Notes: generated by a model not told the origin, from the letters alone. Positions 1 to 10,846 are shown, counted from the stretch's first letter. The stretch: DNA of 39,559 nt from an uncultured Bacteroidales bacterium (GCA_902789725.1 CADAPC010000041.1:1-39559), one strand, 5' to 3'. Made by a program: numbers and translations.

Positions 1-32
1 CGCACCTTAAAGTTACTCATTTCTTGCGACAT
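1..32 (-). CDS. possible 5' end of a gene running off the left edge
   Basis: Reading the minus strand from base 32 gives ATG and an open frame, MSQEMSNFKVR, to the window edge; a second ATG lies at base 20. A minus-strand TAnnTTTG-type -7 element at 105-112 lies about 70 bases upstream. Only eleven residues are visible, so no family can be named. It could equally be a chance open stretch. Confidence 0.3.
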   Translation of the reverse strand, partial: MSQEMSNFKV

Positions 33-104
33 ACGCAAGTATCCAATGCCTTTTTTGTACCTATTTATTCACGTTTTTATTAACATCCGAAACTTCAATC
101 AATG

Positions 105-112
105 CAAATATA
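105..112 (-). promoter_or_regulatory. possible -7 element for the left-edge minus-strand gene
   Basis: On the minus strand these bases read TATATTTG, which fits the Bacteroidota -7 consensus TAnnTTTG. No TTTG -33 element is found at the expected 17-23 base spacing, so this is weak support. Confidence 0.3.
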
Positions 113-248
113 CACAGTTTCTGTTTTTCCCATGCGCTTTCGGTCAAAAAGATGTCAAAAAAAGGGTCAGTTGAGCTTCCGATTCATCAATTGAGCAGTT
201 TTTTTGCTAAAATGAGGCCCAAAACTCTGCACTTTGCGAAATAAGTTG

Positions 249-256
249 TATTTTTG
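249..256 (+). promoter_or_regulatory. -7 promoter element of the giant surface-protein gene
   Basis: TATTTTTG matches TAnnTTTG and would place the transcription start near base 260. A good -33 TTTG at normal spacing is not visible; the TTTG at 233-236 is too close. The element matters for start choice: an upstream TTG at 254 lies inside it and so cannot be the start codon, leaving ATG 284 or 287. Apart from this the stretch 113-283 shows no gene. Confidence 0.55.
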
Positions 257-283
257 CGAGCAAGAATACAAATAGCAAACGAC

Positions 284-3200
284 ATGATGAAACATTTACG
301 ACTTCTATGCTGGCTATGGCTGAGCGTGTTGGTGGCCGTGCCTGAGAACTTGCGAGCTGAGGACAATTTCGAACCCGGCCTCAGCGCGATGTGCTTTATG
401 GTGACTCCTAAGGAACCTGGCTGCGTGCACATCAAGGTGATGTATCTCGACCAAGTGTCGGGCAAGAATGGCTACATTGCCAAGACCGACACCTACCCCG
501 ACGGTGCCTGGGTGTGGGCCGATGTGGGCGGAAGACGCCATTACATCTTTTCCATCTACAACCAGAACGACCAGAGCGACACCGACGATGACTATGCCGA
601 GGTGTATATCCGTCCGGCAGGACCAAGCGAGAACGGAAATGCCGACAACGGGGTGCTGGTGCTGACCAACGACCGCAACGTGACGGCCTCGACGGTGGAT
701 GGCGTAACCTACGACGGCAATTTTGTGAAGCAAGGCACCATCTGCTACAAAGTGAAGAAGCCGCAGGGGCAAGGGCGTTGTCTGGCTGAGTTCGACTGGT
801 TTTACCCTACCGACCTGGCTGGTCAGTCGGCCAAGTTCGTCATTAACGGCCATGTGAATTGGGGACGCAATCTGGACAACCGTGAACTGACGGGCAGCCC
901 CATCACTTTAGACAAGAAGCCCGACCTCTTCATCAGCGACCCCATCTTCATGCCCACAGGCGAGAACACGGGCTACTACAACATGGTGGTGTCGAACACC
1001 ACAGGCGTGAAGCTTCGGTTTAAGGCTGTGACCGAACTCACCGAGGACGGCACCGAGGCGAAAGACATTACGAGCGAGTGCAAGACGTCGGAAGACGGCC
1101 TCTCGTTGCTCATTCCCGCCATCAGCCGTGCACGCCGCGTGAAGGTGCAGGCACAAACTCCCTACAATGCTTATCGCTACATCGATTTGGACGAGAAAGT
1201 GGCATCGCTCAATGCCTTCCATAATGCCAAGGAATTCGACTTGCAGACGTCGTGGGGCGAACGTGGCTCGACAGTGCTGAAATGGACGGTGCCCAATGCC
1301 GACCAGAAGGATGTGCTGCCCGCTGACGGCATAGCGGTGGAGCGTCGGCTCTACAACACCGGCGAGGGCGACCATCGGGAGGAAGTGTGGGAGCTGCTCG
1401 ACTATGTGACCATGAAACAGGGGCAGACGGACTACGAATACAGGGATGACAAGCCAGGGTGCTTTGGCGATTCAACTCACAACAGCGTGCAATATCGCAT
1501 CTACCGAATGACGGTGGGAGCCAGAGAAGGATACATGAGCCGGAGCGACATGCCCGACAAGCGCAGCAGCATTGGGCAAACGGAGCCGCCCACTGTCAAC
1601 GTAGAGGCACTTACCGACGGACGAGTGCGCGTGTCTTGGCTTCCTACCGACTGGAAAAACGATGGCATTCACACGTTCATGCCCGAAGGGTCGAAAAGCA
1701 CACTCATACGTGTTGCTTCATTCTATCGGAACGGAATGCCCGAAACGTCGCTGAAGACAATGGATGTGTCGGACATGAACTCGCTGCGGGCATTGGACGG
1801 CGAGTTGATGGCCAACTTCTACGACGAGGGGTTTGCGCCTTGCACACAATACAAATACATGTTGATGGTCGTCCCCAACGATGCGACGGGTGTGATGAAG
1901 ACCATAAAGACGGACTATTCGCAGACGGTGGAGCCGATGAAGGACCAGTCGGGCATCCATCGCTTCAATGCTTCTCACAATACGTATCAAGACCGCATCC
2001 ATCTGCAGTGGGACTTTGATGTAGCCCAATTGGACAGCATCAAGCTCTTCAAATGGAAAGACTCGGAATGGAAGCCTTTGGAGGACATGGATCCCAACCT
2101 GCGCTACTACGACGATTACGATGTGGCAGCGGGGCAGCAAACAAACTACCGTCTGGGGGTGTATTTCCAATGCACCGAAGGCCCCGATTCGCACCTGCTC
2201 ACAGCATCGGGCACGCGCAAGGCATCGGGGCGCATTGCGGGTTTCGTCACCTTTAGCGATGGAACGGGACTTGCCGACGTTACCGTGCAGCTGGTGCAGG
2301 AGAAGGATGGCAAGGAAACAGTGATAGAGACTCAGAAGACGAAGCAGTCGGGTGCTTACCTCTTCCCCGACGTGCCATACGCCGACGTGCCCTACATCGT
2401 GCGCATTTCATCCACCTACACCGACTTCGACCGTGTGCAGTTCCCTGTCTATATGAGCAGCACGCAATCGATGTTCCTCAACCAGAACTTCGTCTGCGGC
2501 GGTTCGTTCGATGTGGCAGGACATGTCTATTTCGAGCAAACCACCGTGCCCGTGGTGGGGGCAACCTTCAAGGTGGACGGACAGACGGTCTTCGACAAGA
2601 GCGGAAACCCTGTGATGACAGGGAACGACGGTGCTTTCTCCTTCAAGGTGGTGAAGGGCGCCAAGCGCATTGTGGCGCTGAAGGATGGACACACCTTTAT
2701 GCATGGCGGACTCTATGCCGACAACAAGGGGAAGGCCATCGAAATCACCGAGCCAAAGGCCAATATCTTCTTCTGGGACCAGACGAAGGTGCGCACCATA
2801 GGCCGTGTGGTGGGTGGTCGCGACCAAGGAGAGAAACCGCTGGGTCAAGGCCTTTCGGTAAACAACCTGGGCGATGACCTTCGCATTGTGCTGGAACTGG
2901 AAGGCAACGAGCGTTCTTGGTTGGTGAAAGACCAGCTGGACGATGCCCTCACCGTGAAGCATGATACGCTGACCCATGAGGCTACGGCCAACCGCCTGAC
3001 GAACGCTGTCACGACTGAACGCCACCGGGTGGTCATCAGCCCCAACCTCACAACGGGCGAATACATAGCCGACCTGTTGCCCGTGCGCTACAAGGTGGTG
3101 GAGGTGTCGGCAAAAGGCTATCCCTCACTTTTCCAGAAAGGAGAAGTGGCTGAGGTGATTGACCTGACGGATAGTCTGGCCACAAAAACCATTACAGCCG

Positions 3201-6200
3201 ATGACAAGAAGATTAGCTACCGAGCCATCTACAACCGCATCTACCGCCACGAGCCAACAGTCAGCATCGCAGAGGTAAACCCAAAAACAGGCGAGGCACT
3301 GCCCTACGTGGGCGAAGTGGCATACCAAGAGCCGGCTACGTCGGGGGGTGGCAACATCACCGTACCGCTCTTCGACCCACAAACCCAAACCTACACCTTC
3401 GGCTATCCCGTGCTGGCTGTGGGCAACCACAATTTCCGCATCACAGCCACTGAGGACTATTACTATAACGGCACCTCAAGCGGCACACTCGACCAAGTGC
3501 CACTGCGGGGAGGCAAGGTGCGCATTTATGACGATTTTGCCGCTGTACAGAGCGACACACTCTGTGTGCTGGGAGCAAGCACCGGCTCGGTGGACATCAA
3601 GGTGGATGTGGCCAACACCGTCTATGACGTGACGGGCGACAACGCTCTGCGCCATTTAGATGTCACACTCGAGCACAACGGCCAGTTCATTGACGGAAAG
3701 AGTCTGCGAGCCTTTGTGATGGGCTATCAGAAGATGACCGACGATGTGGTAAGTGCCGATGGCATCATCCAGGTGGAAGGCGTGCTGCGCGACCCTCCTG
3801 GCAGCAGAAGCTATGCATGGATTGACAAGCAAACCACATCCAACACCTCCTTCAACTTTGCCATTGGCGCAAGCCTCTCTTTGCAGTTAGGAGTCAAAAA
3901 CACCACCGGCTCCGACTTCATGTCGGGTGCTTTCGCAGGAACAGGTGGAGGCACATGGATTGGCACCGAGACGTTGGCCCAGACTGTGTGGGAAATATCT
4001 CCGAAAACCATCCCTTTGGTGGGATTTGAAATCACCCACCAAGGCAGCATCAACTTCCAACTGAACGAACGGCTGCAAACGAGCGACGACCCCAAGCATG
4101 TGGGAGCAGGAGCCGATGTGTTTTATGGCTACGAGCTGGTGGCTGCAAGCAGTGCCGTGCGCAACATCCGAGCCATCAACGAGTCCACCTACCGTGTGCT
4201 CGACGAGGCTGGACTCTTCAGCGAGACCGATGGTGTGTGCCATCTGATTGCCCAAGGCAAAGGGGCGGCAGGCCTGCCCTACTACCTCATCAGTGACTAC
4301 AACTACATGGTTGGGCCAAAAGTGAAATCGAATTTCGTCTATACACAGGACTACATCCTCAATACACTCCTTCCCAAGTTGAAAACGATGCGCAACAGCT
4401 ACCTTTATAAAGGTACGCGCCAGCAGGCACAGGCCGAGGCGACGGCATCGGGGCGAAACGTGGCGTTCTCGCTCCGGCAGGAAGATGATCCGCGTTATGC
4501 ACAGGACAATCTGGATGAAGACTGCGACTACATCTCCATCGACCGCTACGATGAATACCGCGACCGCCTGAACTACGAACTCATCACCCCCTTGTATGTA
4601 GATGCGCTCGGACTGCGGGCACAACTGGCCGAAGATGCCGCAGCCAACGACTCCATCCGCATTCTGAACCGACAGATAGCACAGTGGGAATACATCGTGC
4701 TGATGAACGAAATGGAGAAGGTGGAAGCCATCAACGCCATCGATGCCTTGCAGAAACAACGAGGCGACATGGAGTTTGATGCAGGCACCCCCTACAATGT
4801 CACCTCGACATCGGACTACTACATGGAGAACCACACCGTGACGGGCGGAACCACGGTGAGTCATTCAGAGTCCTTCTCGCAAACTGACAAACTGGATTAT
4901 CAGATTCCCATATTAGGATGGGACGTGACACAGTGGAACGATGATGAGCAGGGCATGGCCTACTTCAACAAAATCATCAACGGCGGGCTGTCGGTGGGCA
5001 CAGAGCGCATCAACACCAGCGTGGCCAGCAGCGATTTTGTGGCCGATTGGGAGAAGAAATGGAGCGGAAGTACAAAACCCAACGTGACAGTGAGCTATAA
5101 GAAGTTGAACACGACAACCAATAAAGTGGAGTCGCACACCGAATCATACGGCTTGTTGAAACGCGACGAGGGCATGAACAACGTGAACCAACTGCAAAGT
5201 CTGCTCAAGAATCTGCAGGGAGCCACCGACATCAACATCCAAGCAGGGGGCAACCGCACAACGATGTCAATCGAACCCATTTTTGATGCCACCTACGAAT
5301 CGAACAACGATGACTCTACCGACGAGACCATTGTGAGAGGCTACCAGCTGCAAACCGATGACGATGGGCATCTGAGCGTGGATGTCTATCACGACGTGCA
5401 GACGGTGGCCGCATCCATCAACGTGGCAGGCTTCACCAACACACGGCGCACCCTCTCGCAAGGCAATTACATTTTCCGCACCATCGGAGGAGCCACCAAA
5501 TGTCCACACGAGCCAGCCGAACACACTAAAATCTATGCGCCCGGCACCGAACTGTCGGCTGCCACCGCACAAGTGGAGAAGCCACGCATTGCGGTGGAGA
5601 AACACGTCGTCAGCGGTGTGCCCTACGGCGAAAAGGCCAAATTCAACCTTGTGCTGAGCAACGAGGGCACGGTGCGCGAAGAAGGCTCGTTCGACCTTGT
5701 TCTGCTTGACCAAACCAACCAGGCTGGAGCTACGCTGATGATGGATGGCGCACCACTCGGCAGCGGACGCTCGGTTGTGGTGCCTTACGGAACAGGCATG
5801 GTGAAGGTGCTTGAAATTGGGGCCGGCATAGTAGATGACTACGAAAACATCCGCTTGGCGCTCCGCTCGCAGTGCGACCCTTCAGTGGCCGACACGGTGA
5901 GCCTCTCCGTCCACTTCGTACCCAGTGCCAGCCCCATTGCCGTCGTCACCCCACAAGACAAGTGGGTGCTGAACACCAACTCGGCACGCGACAACCACGG
6001 ACTCTACTACATGCCCGTAAGCATCGGGGGCTTCGACGTGAATTTCCGCAACTTCGACCATGTGGAACTACAATACAAGCAAAGTTCCGAGCCTGAATCG
6101 CGTTGGACGAACCTGTGCAGCTACTACAACACTGACAGCCTCTACCAGCAGGCCACAGGCACGAAAGCCATGCTGACGGGGAACACCATCAGCCATGCTT

Positions 6201-9200
6201 TCTATGGTGCCAGCGACCCCGTGGAACTCAATTACGACCTGCGCGCCGTAACCTACAGCCGTCTGGGCAACGACTTTGTGACCAATGCATCGGCTGTCTT
6301 CTCTGGCATCAAGGACACACGCCGCCCACAAGTGTTTGGCAATCCGCTACCCGCCAACGGCATACTGGGTGTGGCCGATGACCTGAAACTTGTGTTCAGC
6401 GAGAAAATCAACGCCAACCGCTTGCTGGAAACCAACAACTTCAAGGTGACCGGTCTGCCCAACAGCAGCGACATCAACACCTCCACGTCCATCTATCTGA
6501 ATGGCGGAGAGAACACCTATTTAGAGTCGGAAGCCGAACGGAACTTTGCCGGAGAGAGCTTCTCCATCGACATGATGGTGAAGACCGATTGGACAAAACA
6601 CCCCCAACAGAACCGTGGACTCTTCCTCCACCAGACTGCCGACGGATGCAGCATCGACTTCTCGCTGCTGACAACCAAGCAACTGCAAACCATCGTGAAG
6701 ACAGCTTCGGGCAGCGAGGTGGTCTTCACTTCGCAGAGTCTGGCCGACCTCAACTGGAACATCTTCCAGCGAGTGGTGATGGTCTATGACAACAAGAGCA
6801 ACAAGATTCACTTCTACGTGAACAATGCCAACGTGGACAACGAGGCCGACAGCGACAAGATGCTAAGCGGCGACTACATGGGCAATGGGAAAATGCGCTT
6901 TGGCTACCAGATGGAGGGCAACCTCTTGGAAACCCGCGTGTGGACCAAGGCGCTCTCGGCAGCCGATATTGCAGCCACTGAAAAGAAGAGCCTGTATGGA
7001 TACGAGGTGGACCTTTGCGCCTACTATCCCATGAACGAAGGCCAGGGCACAGAGCTGGAGGACAAGGCACAAGGTGCCACGCTCAGCATGCAAGGAGCCA
7101 CCTGGTCCATGCCCGAAGGACGTGCACTGAAGATTGGCAACAAAAAAATGCTGCTGCTGAAGAACAGCATTTTTTCCGACCTGACAGCAGAGAAGGACTA
7201 CACACTCTCGTTCTGGTTCAAGACCGAAGACCTGAGTCAGAATGTCGTTTACCCCTTGCTCTCGCCCCTTCCCAGCGGTCGCAGCATGCCGCAAGAACTC
7301 TGCATTGAGAATGGCAGCGTACAGCTGAGGAAGAACAATCAAGTCCTCATTGCAGCACAAGGTGGCTATGCCGACAACCAATGGCATCAACTCACCATGG
7401 TGGTCAATCATACAGCCAATCTGGTTTCGCTCTATATGGACGGCGACCTCTCGGGCCAAACAGCCGCCTCAAACATCGGTAATTGGGAAGGTGACATCTA
7501 TGTGGGCGCACGCATGAAGATTGATGCCAGCGGCTCCAGTCAGGGAATCACCCTCTTAAAAGGCTACATCGACGAAATCACCCTGTGGGAAATGGCCCTG
7601 CCGCAAAACATCATCGTGCAACAGATGAACGAGAGCTGCGACGGCACAGAAGTAGGCTTGCATGCCTACATCCCCTTCAGCGAGCATGTCAGCCAAATCG
7701 CTGGAGGAGGCACACTCATGGAGTTCTCCACCAATTATTTCTCCAACAAGTGGGACACTGAGCAGCAGAAGTTTGTGGCGGTAAAAGAAGAAGCCTTCAC
7801 CGCACCCGAAAACATCACTAACGACCTCAAGTCGAACAGCATCTATGCGCCAATGAAGGAGAAAGGCAAGGTGAAAGACCTGCGCTTCAACTTCATCACG
7901 AAGGACAACGAACTGCTCATCGAACTGGCTGAACCAGCCAAGGACATCGAGCGCACCATGGTACACATCACGGCAATGGGCATCGAAGACCTGAACGGCA
8001 ACGAGATGGCTCAGCCCGTGCAGTGGGCTGCCTTCGTCCACAAGAATATGGTGCGCTGGGCTGAGGCAAAAAAGACCATCGAACTATCGGAGGCTGACAA
8101 CAAAGACGCAACTTTCAGCATCGACATCAGCAACAAGGGAGGCAACTACCGCAGCTACACCATCGAGGGCATGCCCAACTGGATGAGCATTGAAGAAGGC
8201 ACACAGGGCGACCTTGACCCCGAAGAGACGCTGACACTCCACATCACCGTGTCGAAAGACATCAACGTCAACACCTACGACCAAGTGCTCTATCTGCGCA
8301 ATGACGAAGGACTGGTTGACCCTCTGATGCTTACCATCGTGAAAAGTGGCGTGGCTCCCCAGTGGGCTGTCAACAAAAACACGATGAAGAACATGCAACT
8401 TTGTGCACAGGTGCAGTTAGGTGGCAAAGTGGTGACCGATAAGACCAGCCAGATAGCCGCATTTGACGAAAGCGACACTTGCCTCGGTTTGGGAACCATC
8501 ACCACCGACCAGAACGGAAAATCGCTGCTCTACATGACCATTTATGGAGAAAAGGCGGGAACCAACCTCTACTTCCGACTGTGGCAGCGGCAAACGGGCA
8601 TCACCTACTCCCTCACCTCAAGCCAGCAGCTGACTTACACGCCCGATGCACTAATAGGCACCTACCAGAAGCCTGTTGTGCTCAATGCCACCCAGAACAT
8701 CACACGCACACTCACCCTCGAGCCCTCCTGGACATGGGTGTCCATCAACGTGATGAGCGACCATGTGACCGACCTTAACAAACTCCTGCGAAAGGGCAGC
8801 AACTGGACCAATGGCGACCAGCTGAAAGACCCCGAAAGCCAAAGCTTCTATCACTACGACAAGGGCACATGGCGATACAGCGAAAAGAACCCCGAGAAGG
8901 AATCTCTGCGGTGCGACCGCATGTACTACATCAAGAGTCAGAAACCTCAGGTCATTCAGATTGATGGCCGTCCTCTCAGCAGCGAAGAGGAGCGCACCAT
9001 CCATCTGCACAACGGATGGAACTACATTGGCTACACACCTCTCATCAACCTGCCCATCAACGAAGCTTTGACCGATTTCTATAGCAAGGCTACCGATGGC
9101 GACATCATCAAGAGCCAGGACGAATTTGCCACCTTCAGCACTGCCGCCGGCGGATGGCGGGGCAATTTACAGTACATGAAGCCAGGCAAAGGCTACATGC

Positions 9201-9745
9201 TCTACCACAAGAACCCTAAGGGCAAGGAAAACGAAACTGTCAGCTTCACCTATCCCTACAAAACAACCGATGTTGTGATGGGAGCACCTGTGCGCCAAGC
9301 CGCCATGGATCACCAACCACTCATGGCGAACACACGTCAGACCACCATGAACCTCATTGTGCGCACTGAGGGCATCGAGGCTGAAGAGGGCGACCGACTG
9401 TTGGCCTACAGCAACGGCGAACTGAGAGGTATCTCTGAGGCTGTAGCGGTGGATGACAAAACCATTTTCTTCCTCTCGTTAGGGGGCGAAAAGGGCGAAG
9501 ACCTCACCTTCACGTTGGAACGCAACGGCAACCTGTTGGGAGCCACCTCCCGCGCTGGCATCATCTATCAGGCCGACACGCTTGAAGGCACCACCGACGT
9601 GCCGAAGGTAATCAGCCTCAACGATGCACCCGACTACGAGAAAGATGTGTGGTATGCGCTCACAGGCATCAAAATCGGCACACGCCGTCCTGCCATACCC
9701 GGAGTATATATCTTCAATGGGCAGAAGGTGGTCATCAAGAATTAA
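284..9745 (+). CDS. giant modular secreted surface protein with LamG-like domains
   Basis: About 3153 residues. I chose ATG 284 (287 is equally possible) because it opens a clear signal peptide, with a basic MMKHLR start, a hydrophobic stretch and cleavage near LRAED. Modules in order, by approximate residue: three FN3-like domains (320-630), two carboxypeptidase-regulatory-like domains (647-705 and 741-800), a long region with a helical, possibly coiled-coil part (1370-1500), a Big_5/SbsA-like Ig domain with LKLVFSEKI (about 2015-2065), two concanavalin/LamG-like jellyrolls (2070-2290 and 2280-2460), a BACON-like domain (2590-2690), an Ig-like domain (2700-2800), a W-T-W-V-S type domain (2805-3010), a second Ig-like domain (3015-3115) and a tail ending GVYIFNGQKVVIKN. 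Such tails are common on exported Prevotella proteins and resemble T9SS sorting signals. No catalytic site was seen. A role in adhesion or binding at the surface is inferred. Confidence 0.85.
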   Translation: MMKHLRLLCWLWLSVLVAVPENLRAEDNFEPGLSAMCFMVTPKEPGCVHIKVMYLDQVSGKNGYIAKTDTYPDGAWVWADVGGRRHYIFSIYNQNDQSDTDDDYAEVYIRPAGPSENGNADNGVLVLTNDRNVTASTVDGVTYDGNFVKQGTICYKVKKPQGQGRCLAEFDWFYPTDLAGQSAKFVINGHVNWGRNLDNRELTGSPITLDKKPDLFISDPIFMPTGENTGYYNMVVSNTTGVKLRFKAVTELTEDGTEAKDITSECKTSEDGLSLLIPAISRARRVKVQAQTPYNAYRYIDLDEKVASLNAFHNAKEFDLQTSWGERGSTVLKWTVPNADQKDVLPADGIAVERRLYNTGEGDHREEVWELLDYVTMKQGQTDYEYRDDKPGCFGDSTHNSVQYRIYRMTVGAREGYMSRSDMPDKRSSIGQTEPPTVNVEALTDGRVRVSWLPTDWKNDGIHTFMPEGSKSTLIRVASFYRNGMPETSLKTMDVSDMNSLRALDGELMANFYDEGFAPCTQYKYMLMVVPNDATGVMKTIKTDYSQTVEPMKDQSGIHRFNASHNTYQDRIHLQWDFDVAQLDSIKLFKWKDSEWKPLEDMDPNLRYYDDYDVAAGQQTNYRLGVYFQCTEGPDSHLLTASGTRKASGRIAGFVTFSDGTGLADVTVQLVQEKDGKETVIETQKTKQSGAYLFPDVPYADVPYIVRISSTYTDFDRVQFPVYMSSTQSMFLNQNFVCGGSFDVAGHVYFEQTTVPVVGATFKVDGQTVFDKSGNPVMTGNDGAFSFKVVKGAKRIVALKDGHTFMHGGLYADNKGKAIEITEPKANIFFWDQTKVRTIGRVVGGRDQGEKPLGQGLSVNNLGDDLRIVLELEGNERSWLVKDQLDDALTVKHDTLTHEATANRLTNAVTTERHRVVISPNLTTGEYIADLLPVRYKVVEVSAKGYPSLFQKGEVAEVIDLTDSLATKTITADDKKISYRAIYNRIYRHEPTVSIAEVNPKTGEALPYVGEVAYQEPATSGGGNITVPLFDPQTQTYTFGYPVLAVGNHNFRITATEDYYYNGTSSGTLDQVPLRGGKVRIYDDFAAVQSDTLCVLGASTGSVDIKVDVANTVYDVTGDNALRHLDVTLEHNGQFIDGKSLRAFVMGYQKMTDDVVSADGIIQVEGVLRDPPGSRSYAWIDKQTTSNTSFNFAIGASLSLQLGVKNTTGSDFMSGAFAGTGGGTWIGTETLAQTVWEISPKTIPLVGFEITHQGSINFQLNERLQTSDDPKHVGAGADVFYGYELVAASSAVRNIRAINESTYRVLDEAGLFSETDGVCHLIAQGKGAAGLPYYLISDYNYMVGPKVKSNFVYTQDYILNTLLPKLKTMRNSYLYKGTRQQAQAEATASGRNVAFSLRQEDDPRYAQDNLDEDCDYISIDRYDEYRDRLNYELITPLYVDALGLRAQLAEDAAANDSIRILNRQIAQWEYIVLMNEMEKVEAINAIDALQKQRGDMEFDAGTPYNVTSTSDYYMENHTVTGGTTVSHSESFSQTDKLDYQIPILGWDVTQWNDDEQGMAYFNKIINGGLSVGTERINTSVASSDFVADWEKKWSGSTKPNVTVSYKKLNTTTNKVESHTESYGLLKRDEGMNNVNQLQSLLKNLQGATDINIQAGGNRTTMSIEPIFDATYESNNDDSTDETIVRGYQLQTDDDGHLSVDVYHDVQTVAASINVAGFTNTRRTLSQGNYIFRTIGGATKCPHEPAEHTKIYAPGTELSAATAQVEKPRIAVEKHVVSGVPYGEKAKFNLVLSNEGTVREEGSFDLVLLDQTNQAGATLMMDGAPLGSGRSVVVPYGTGMVKVLEIGAGIVDDYENIRLALRSQCDPSVADTVSLSVHFVPSASPIAVVTPQDKWVLNTNSARDNHGLYYMPVSIGGFDVNFRNFDHVELQYKQSSEPESRWTNLCSYYNTDSLYQQATGTKAMLTGNTISHAFYGASDPVELNYDLRAVTYSRLGNDFVTNASAVFSGIKDTRRPQVFGNPLPANGILGVADDLKLVFSEKINANRLLETNNFKVTGLPNSSDINTSTSIYLNGGENTYLESEAERNFAGESFSIDMMVKTDWTKHPQQNRGLFLHQTADGCSIDFSLLTTKQLQTIVKTASGSEVVFTSQSLADLNWNIFQRVVMVYDNKSNKIHFYVNNANVDNEADSDKMLSGDYMGNGKMRFGYQMEGNLLETRVWTKALSAADIAATEKKSLYGYEVDLCAYYPMNEGQGTELEDKAQGATLSMQGATWSMPEGRALKIGNKKMLLLKNSIFSDLTAEKDYTLSFWFKTEDLSQNVVYPLLSPLPSGRSMPQELCIENGSVQLRKNNQVLIAAQGGYADNQWHQLTMVVNHTANLVSLYMDGDLSGQTAASNIGNWEGDIYVGARMKIDASGSSQGITLLKGYIDEITLWEMALPQNIIVQQMNESCDGTEVGLHAYIPFSEHVSQIAGGGTLMEFSTNYFSNKWDTEQQKFVAVKEEAFTAPENITNDLKSNSIYAPMKEKGKVKDLRFNFITKDNELLIELAEPAKDIERTMVHITAMGIEDLNGNEMAQPVQWAAFVHKNMVRWAEAKKTIELSEADNKDATFSIDISNKGGNYRSYTIEGMPNWMSIEEGTQGDLDPEETLTLHITVSKDINVNTYDQVLYLRNDEGLVDPLMLTIVKSGVAPQWAVNKNTMKNMQLCAQVQLGGKVVTDKTSQIAAFDESDTCLGLGTITTDQNGKSLLYMTIYGEKAGTNLYFRLWQRQTGITYSLTSSQQLTYTPDALIGTYQKPVVLNATQNITRTLTLEPSWTWVSINVMSDHVTDLNKLLRKGSNWTNGDQLKDPESQSFYHYDKGTWRYSEKNPEKESLRCDRMYYIKSQKPQVIQIDGRPLSSEEERTIHLHNGWNYIGYTPLINLPINEALTDFYSKATDGDIIKSQDEFATFSTAAGGWRGNLQYMKPGKGYMLYHKNPKGKENETVSFTYPYKTTDVVMGAPVRQAAMDHQPLMANTRQTTMNLIVRTEGIEAEEGDRLLAYSNGELRGISEAVAVDDKTIFFLSLGGEKGEDLTFTLERNGNLLGATSRAGIIYQADTLEGTTDVPKVISLNDAPDYEKDVWYALTGIKIGTRRPAIPGVYIFNGQKVVIKN

Positions 9746-9793
9746 AAGTGAAAAGTTAAGAACCTTTAGCTTGGCATAGCCTATTAAGAATCA

Positions 9794-10615
9794 ATGAAAA
9801 CAATAAAAAGCATCATGATAGCTGTTGCCCTCATCGCTGTGTGGGGGTGCAGCTCCGACAACGAAGGAGACGTAACCAACAACAACGGCCAAACGCAAAT
9901 GAATGGCTATTGGGTGGAGAAGGTGGAAAAGGCCCCCACATGGAGCACCGAGTTTTCTATGCCCAAAAAGAATATTGGTCAACTTCCAGCACTGGAACAA
10001 GTCAATTTCTACATGTTTGAATCGAACATGACAGCCATCCTCCACATGCAGTCCGAACTCGCCTCTCACTTCAGCGAGGACGACCTCATGGTAGCCGTTG
10101 TGGATGGCGAGGTGAGGGAAATTGCCAACCTGTTGACTTACCAAGATGACGAGGATATCGCCCACCATGCGTTTATGCTGCTCATTCCCTTCGACAACAA
10201 CGACGAGTGGGTGGACATCTACTACTACAACAAGGCATCGGACCACACGTATGTAACCCCCCAAGCATTCCGCGTGCAGAACGACACAGTGGACAGCGGC
10301 ACCGAATTTGTCTATGAATTGTTCAACGAAGTAGAATTGGCTCTGACACTACCTAGCACCCTCCCTTTTGCCCCTGCAGCCGACGACCAGTTGGCCGTCT
10401 TTGTGGGCGATACATGTTGCGGAGTAGGCACCTACGAACCCACCACAAAGCAGTGGGATGTGACAGCCTTCAACCTGCTCGAAGGTCAGGAGAAAGCCCA
10501 CGTGCGCTACTACAGTGCCCGTCAAAAAGCCATCTACCGCACCTCCGACTTCATCGATTTCTCCTCCTCCATTTCCGAGGATGAGACAACCATGCAAGTC
10601 CTCACCTTCCTGTAA
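9794..10615 (+). CDS. lipoprotein with two Ig-like modules shared with the giant protein
   Basis: 273 residues with a lipobox signal peptide (VWGC, Cys19), so it is probably lipid-anchored. It starts 48 bases after the giant gene's stop with no promoter visible between them, so co-transcription is likely. The body holds two similar modules, about residues 80-165 and 178-273. The second contains LAVF ... DTCCGVGT, which matches IAAF ... DTCLGLGT in the C-terminal Ig-like module of the giant protein. I recognise no named family. An inferred role is anchoring or partnering the upstream protein. The only untranslated bases upstream are a short A/T-rich spacer. Confidence 0.8.
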   Translation: MKTIKSIMIAVALIAVWGCSSDNEGDVTNNNGQTQMNGYWVEKVEKAPTWSTEFSMPKKNIGQLPALEQVNFYMFESNMTAILHMQSELASHFSEDDLMVAVVDGEVREIANLLTYQDDEDIAHHAFMLLIPFDNNDEWVDIYYYNKASDHTYVTPQAFRVQNDTVDSGTEFVYELFNEVELALTLPSTLPFAPAADDQLAVFVGDTCCGVGTYEPTTKQWDVTAFNLLEGQEKAHVRYYSARQKAIYRTSDFIDFSSSISEDETTMQVLTFL

Positions 10616-10672
10616 TGTACAGCTTCTAAGAGCCATTCACCCTTTCCTTCCATTTTTTTCATTTTTATTTAA

Positions 10673-10845
10673 GGTATGTTCTAAAAATTAGCTTTCAATT
10701 GTTTTTAGTTGATTTTGGAGTAGATTTGGGTGCAAGACCGCAGGGTCATAGCGAGCTATGGCCCAAGGGATTAAGCCCAAAGATGCCCAAAAGCAACAAA
10801 AACAATGGAAGATAATCATCTCAGATTTAGTAATTATTAGAACAT
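10673..10845 (+). mobile_element. MITE-like repeat, longer copy with damaged right end
   Basis: About 173 bases without a credible gene. The left end reads GGTATGTTCTAA; the right end reads TTAGAACAT and then diverges. The second copy at 34988-35118 is nearly identical over its length but lacks about 45 internal bases. The middle holds a short inverted repeat CATAGC-GA-GCTATG (one base differs outside it between copies). A minus-strand open frame crossing the element is probably incidental. The copy lies just downstream of the lipoprotein gene and abuts a severed gene remnant. Confidence 0.7.
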
Positions 10846-10846
10846 C

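Noticed and set aside
254..283. TTG start for the giant protein
   Set aside because: It overlaps the -7 element; ATG 284 or 287 opens the signal peptide.
9746..9793. Separate promoter for the lipoprotein gene
   Set aside because: No TAnnTTTG match in the gap; co-transcription with the giant gene is simpler.
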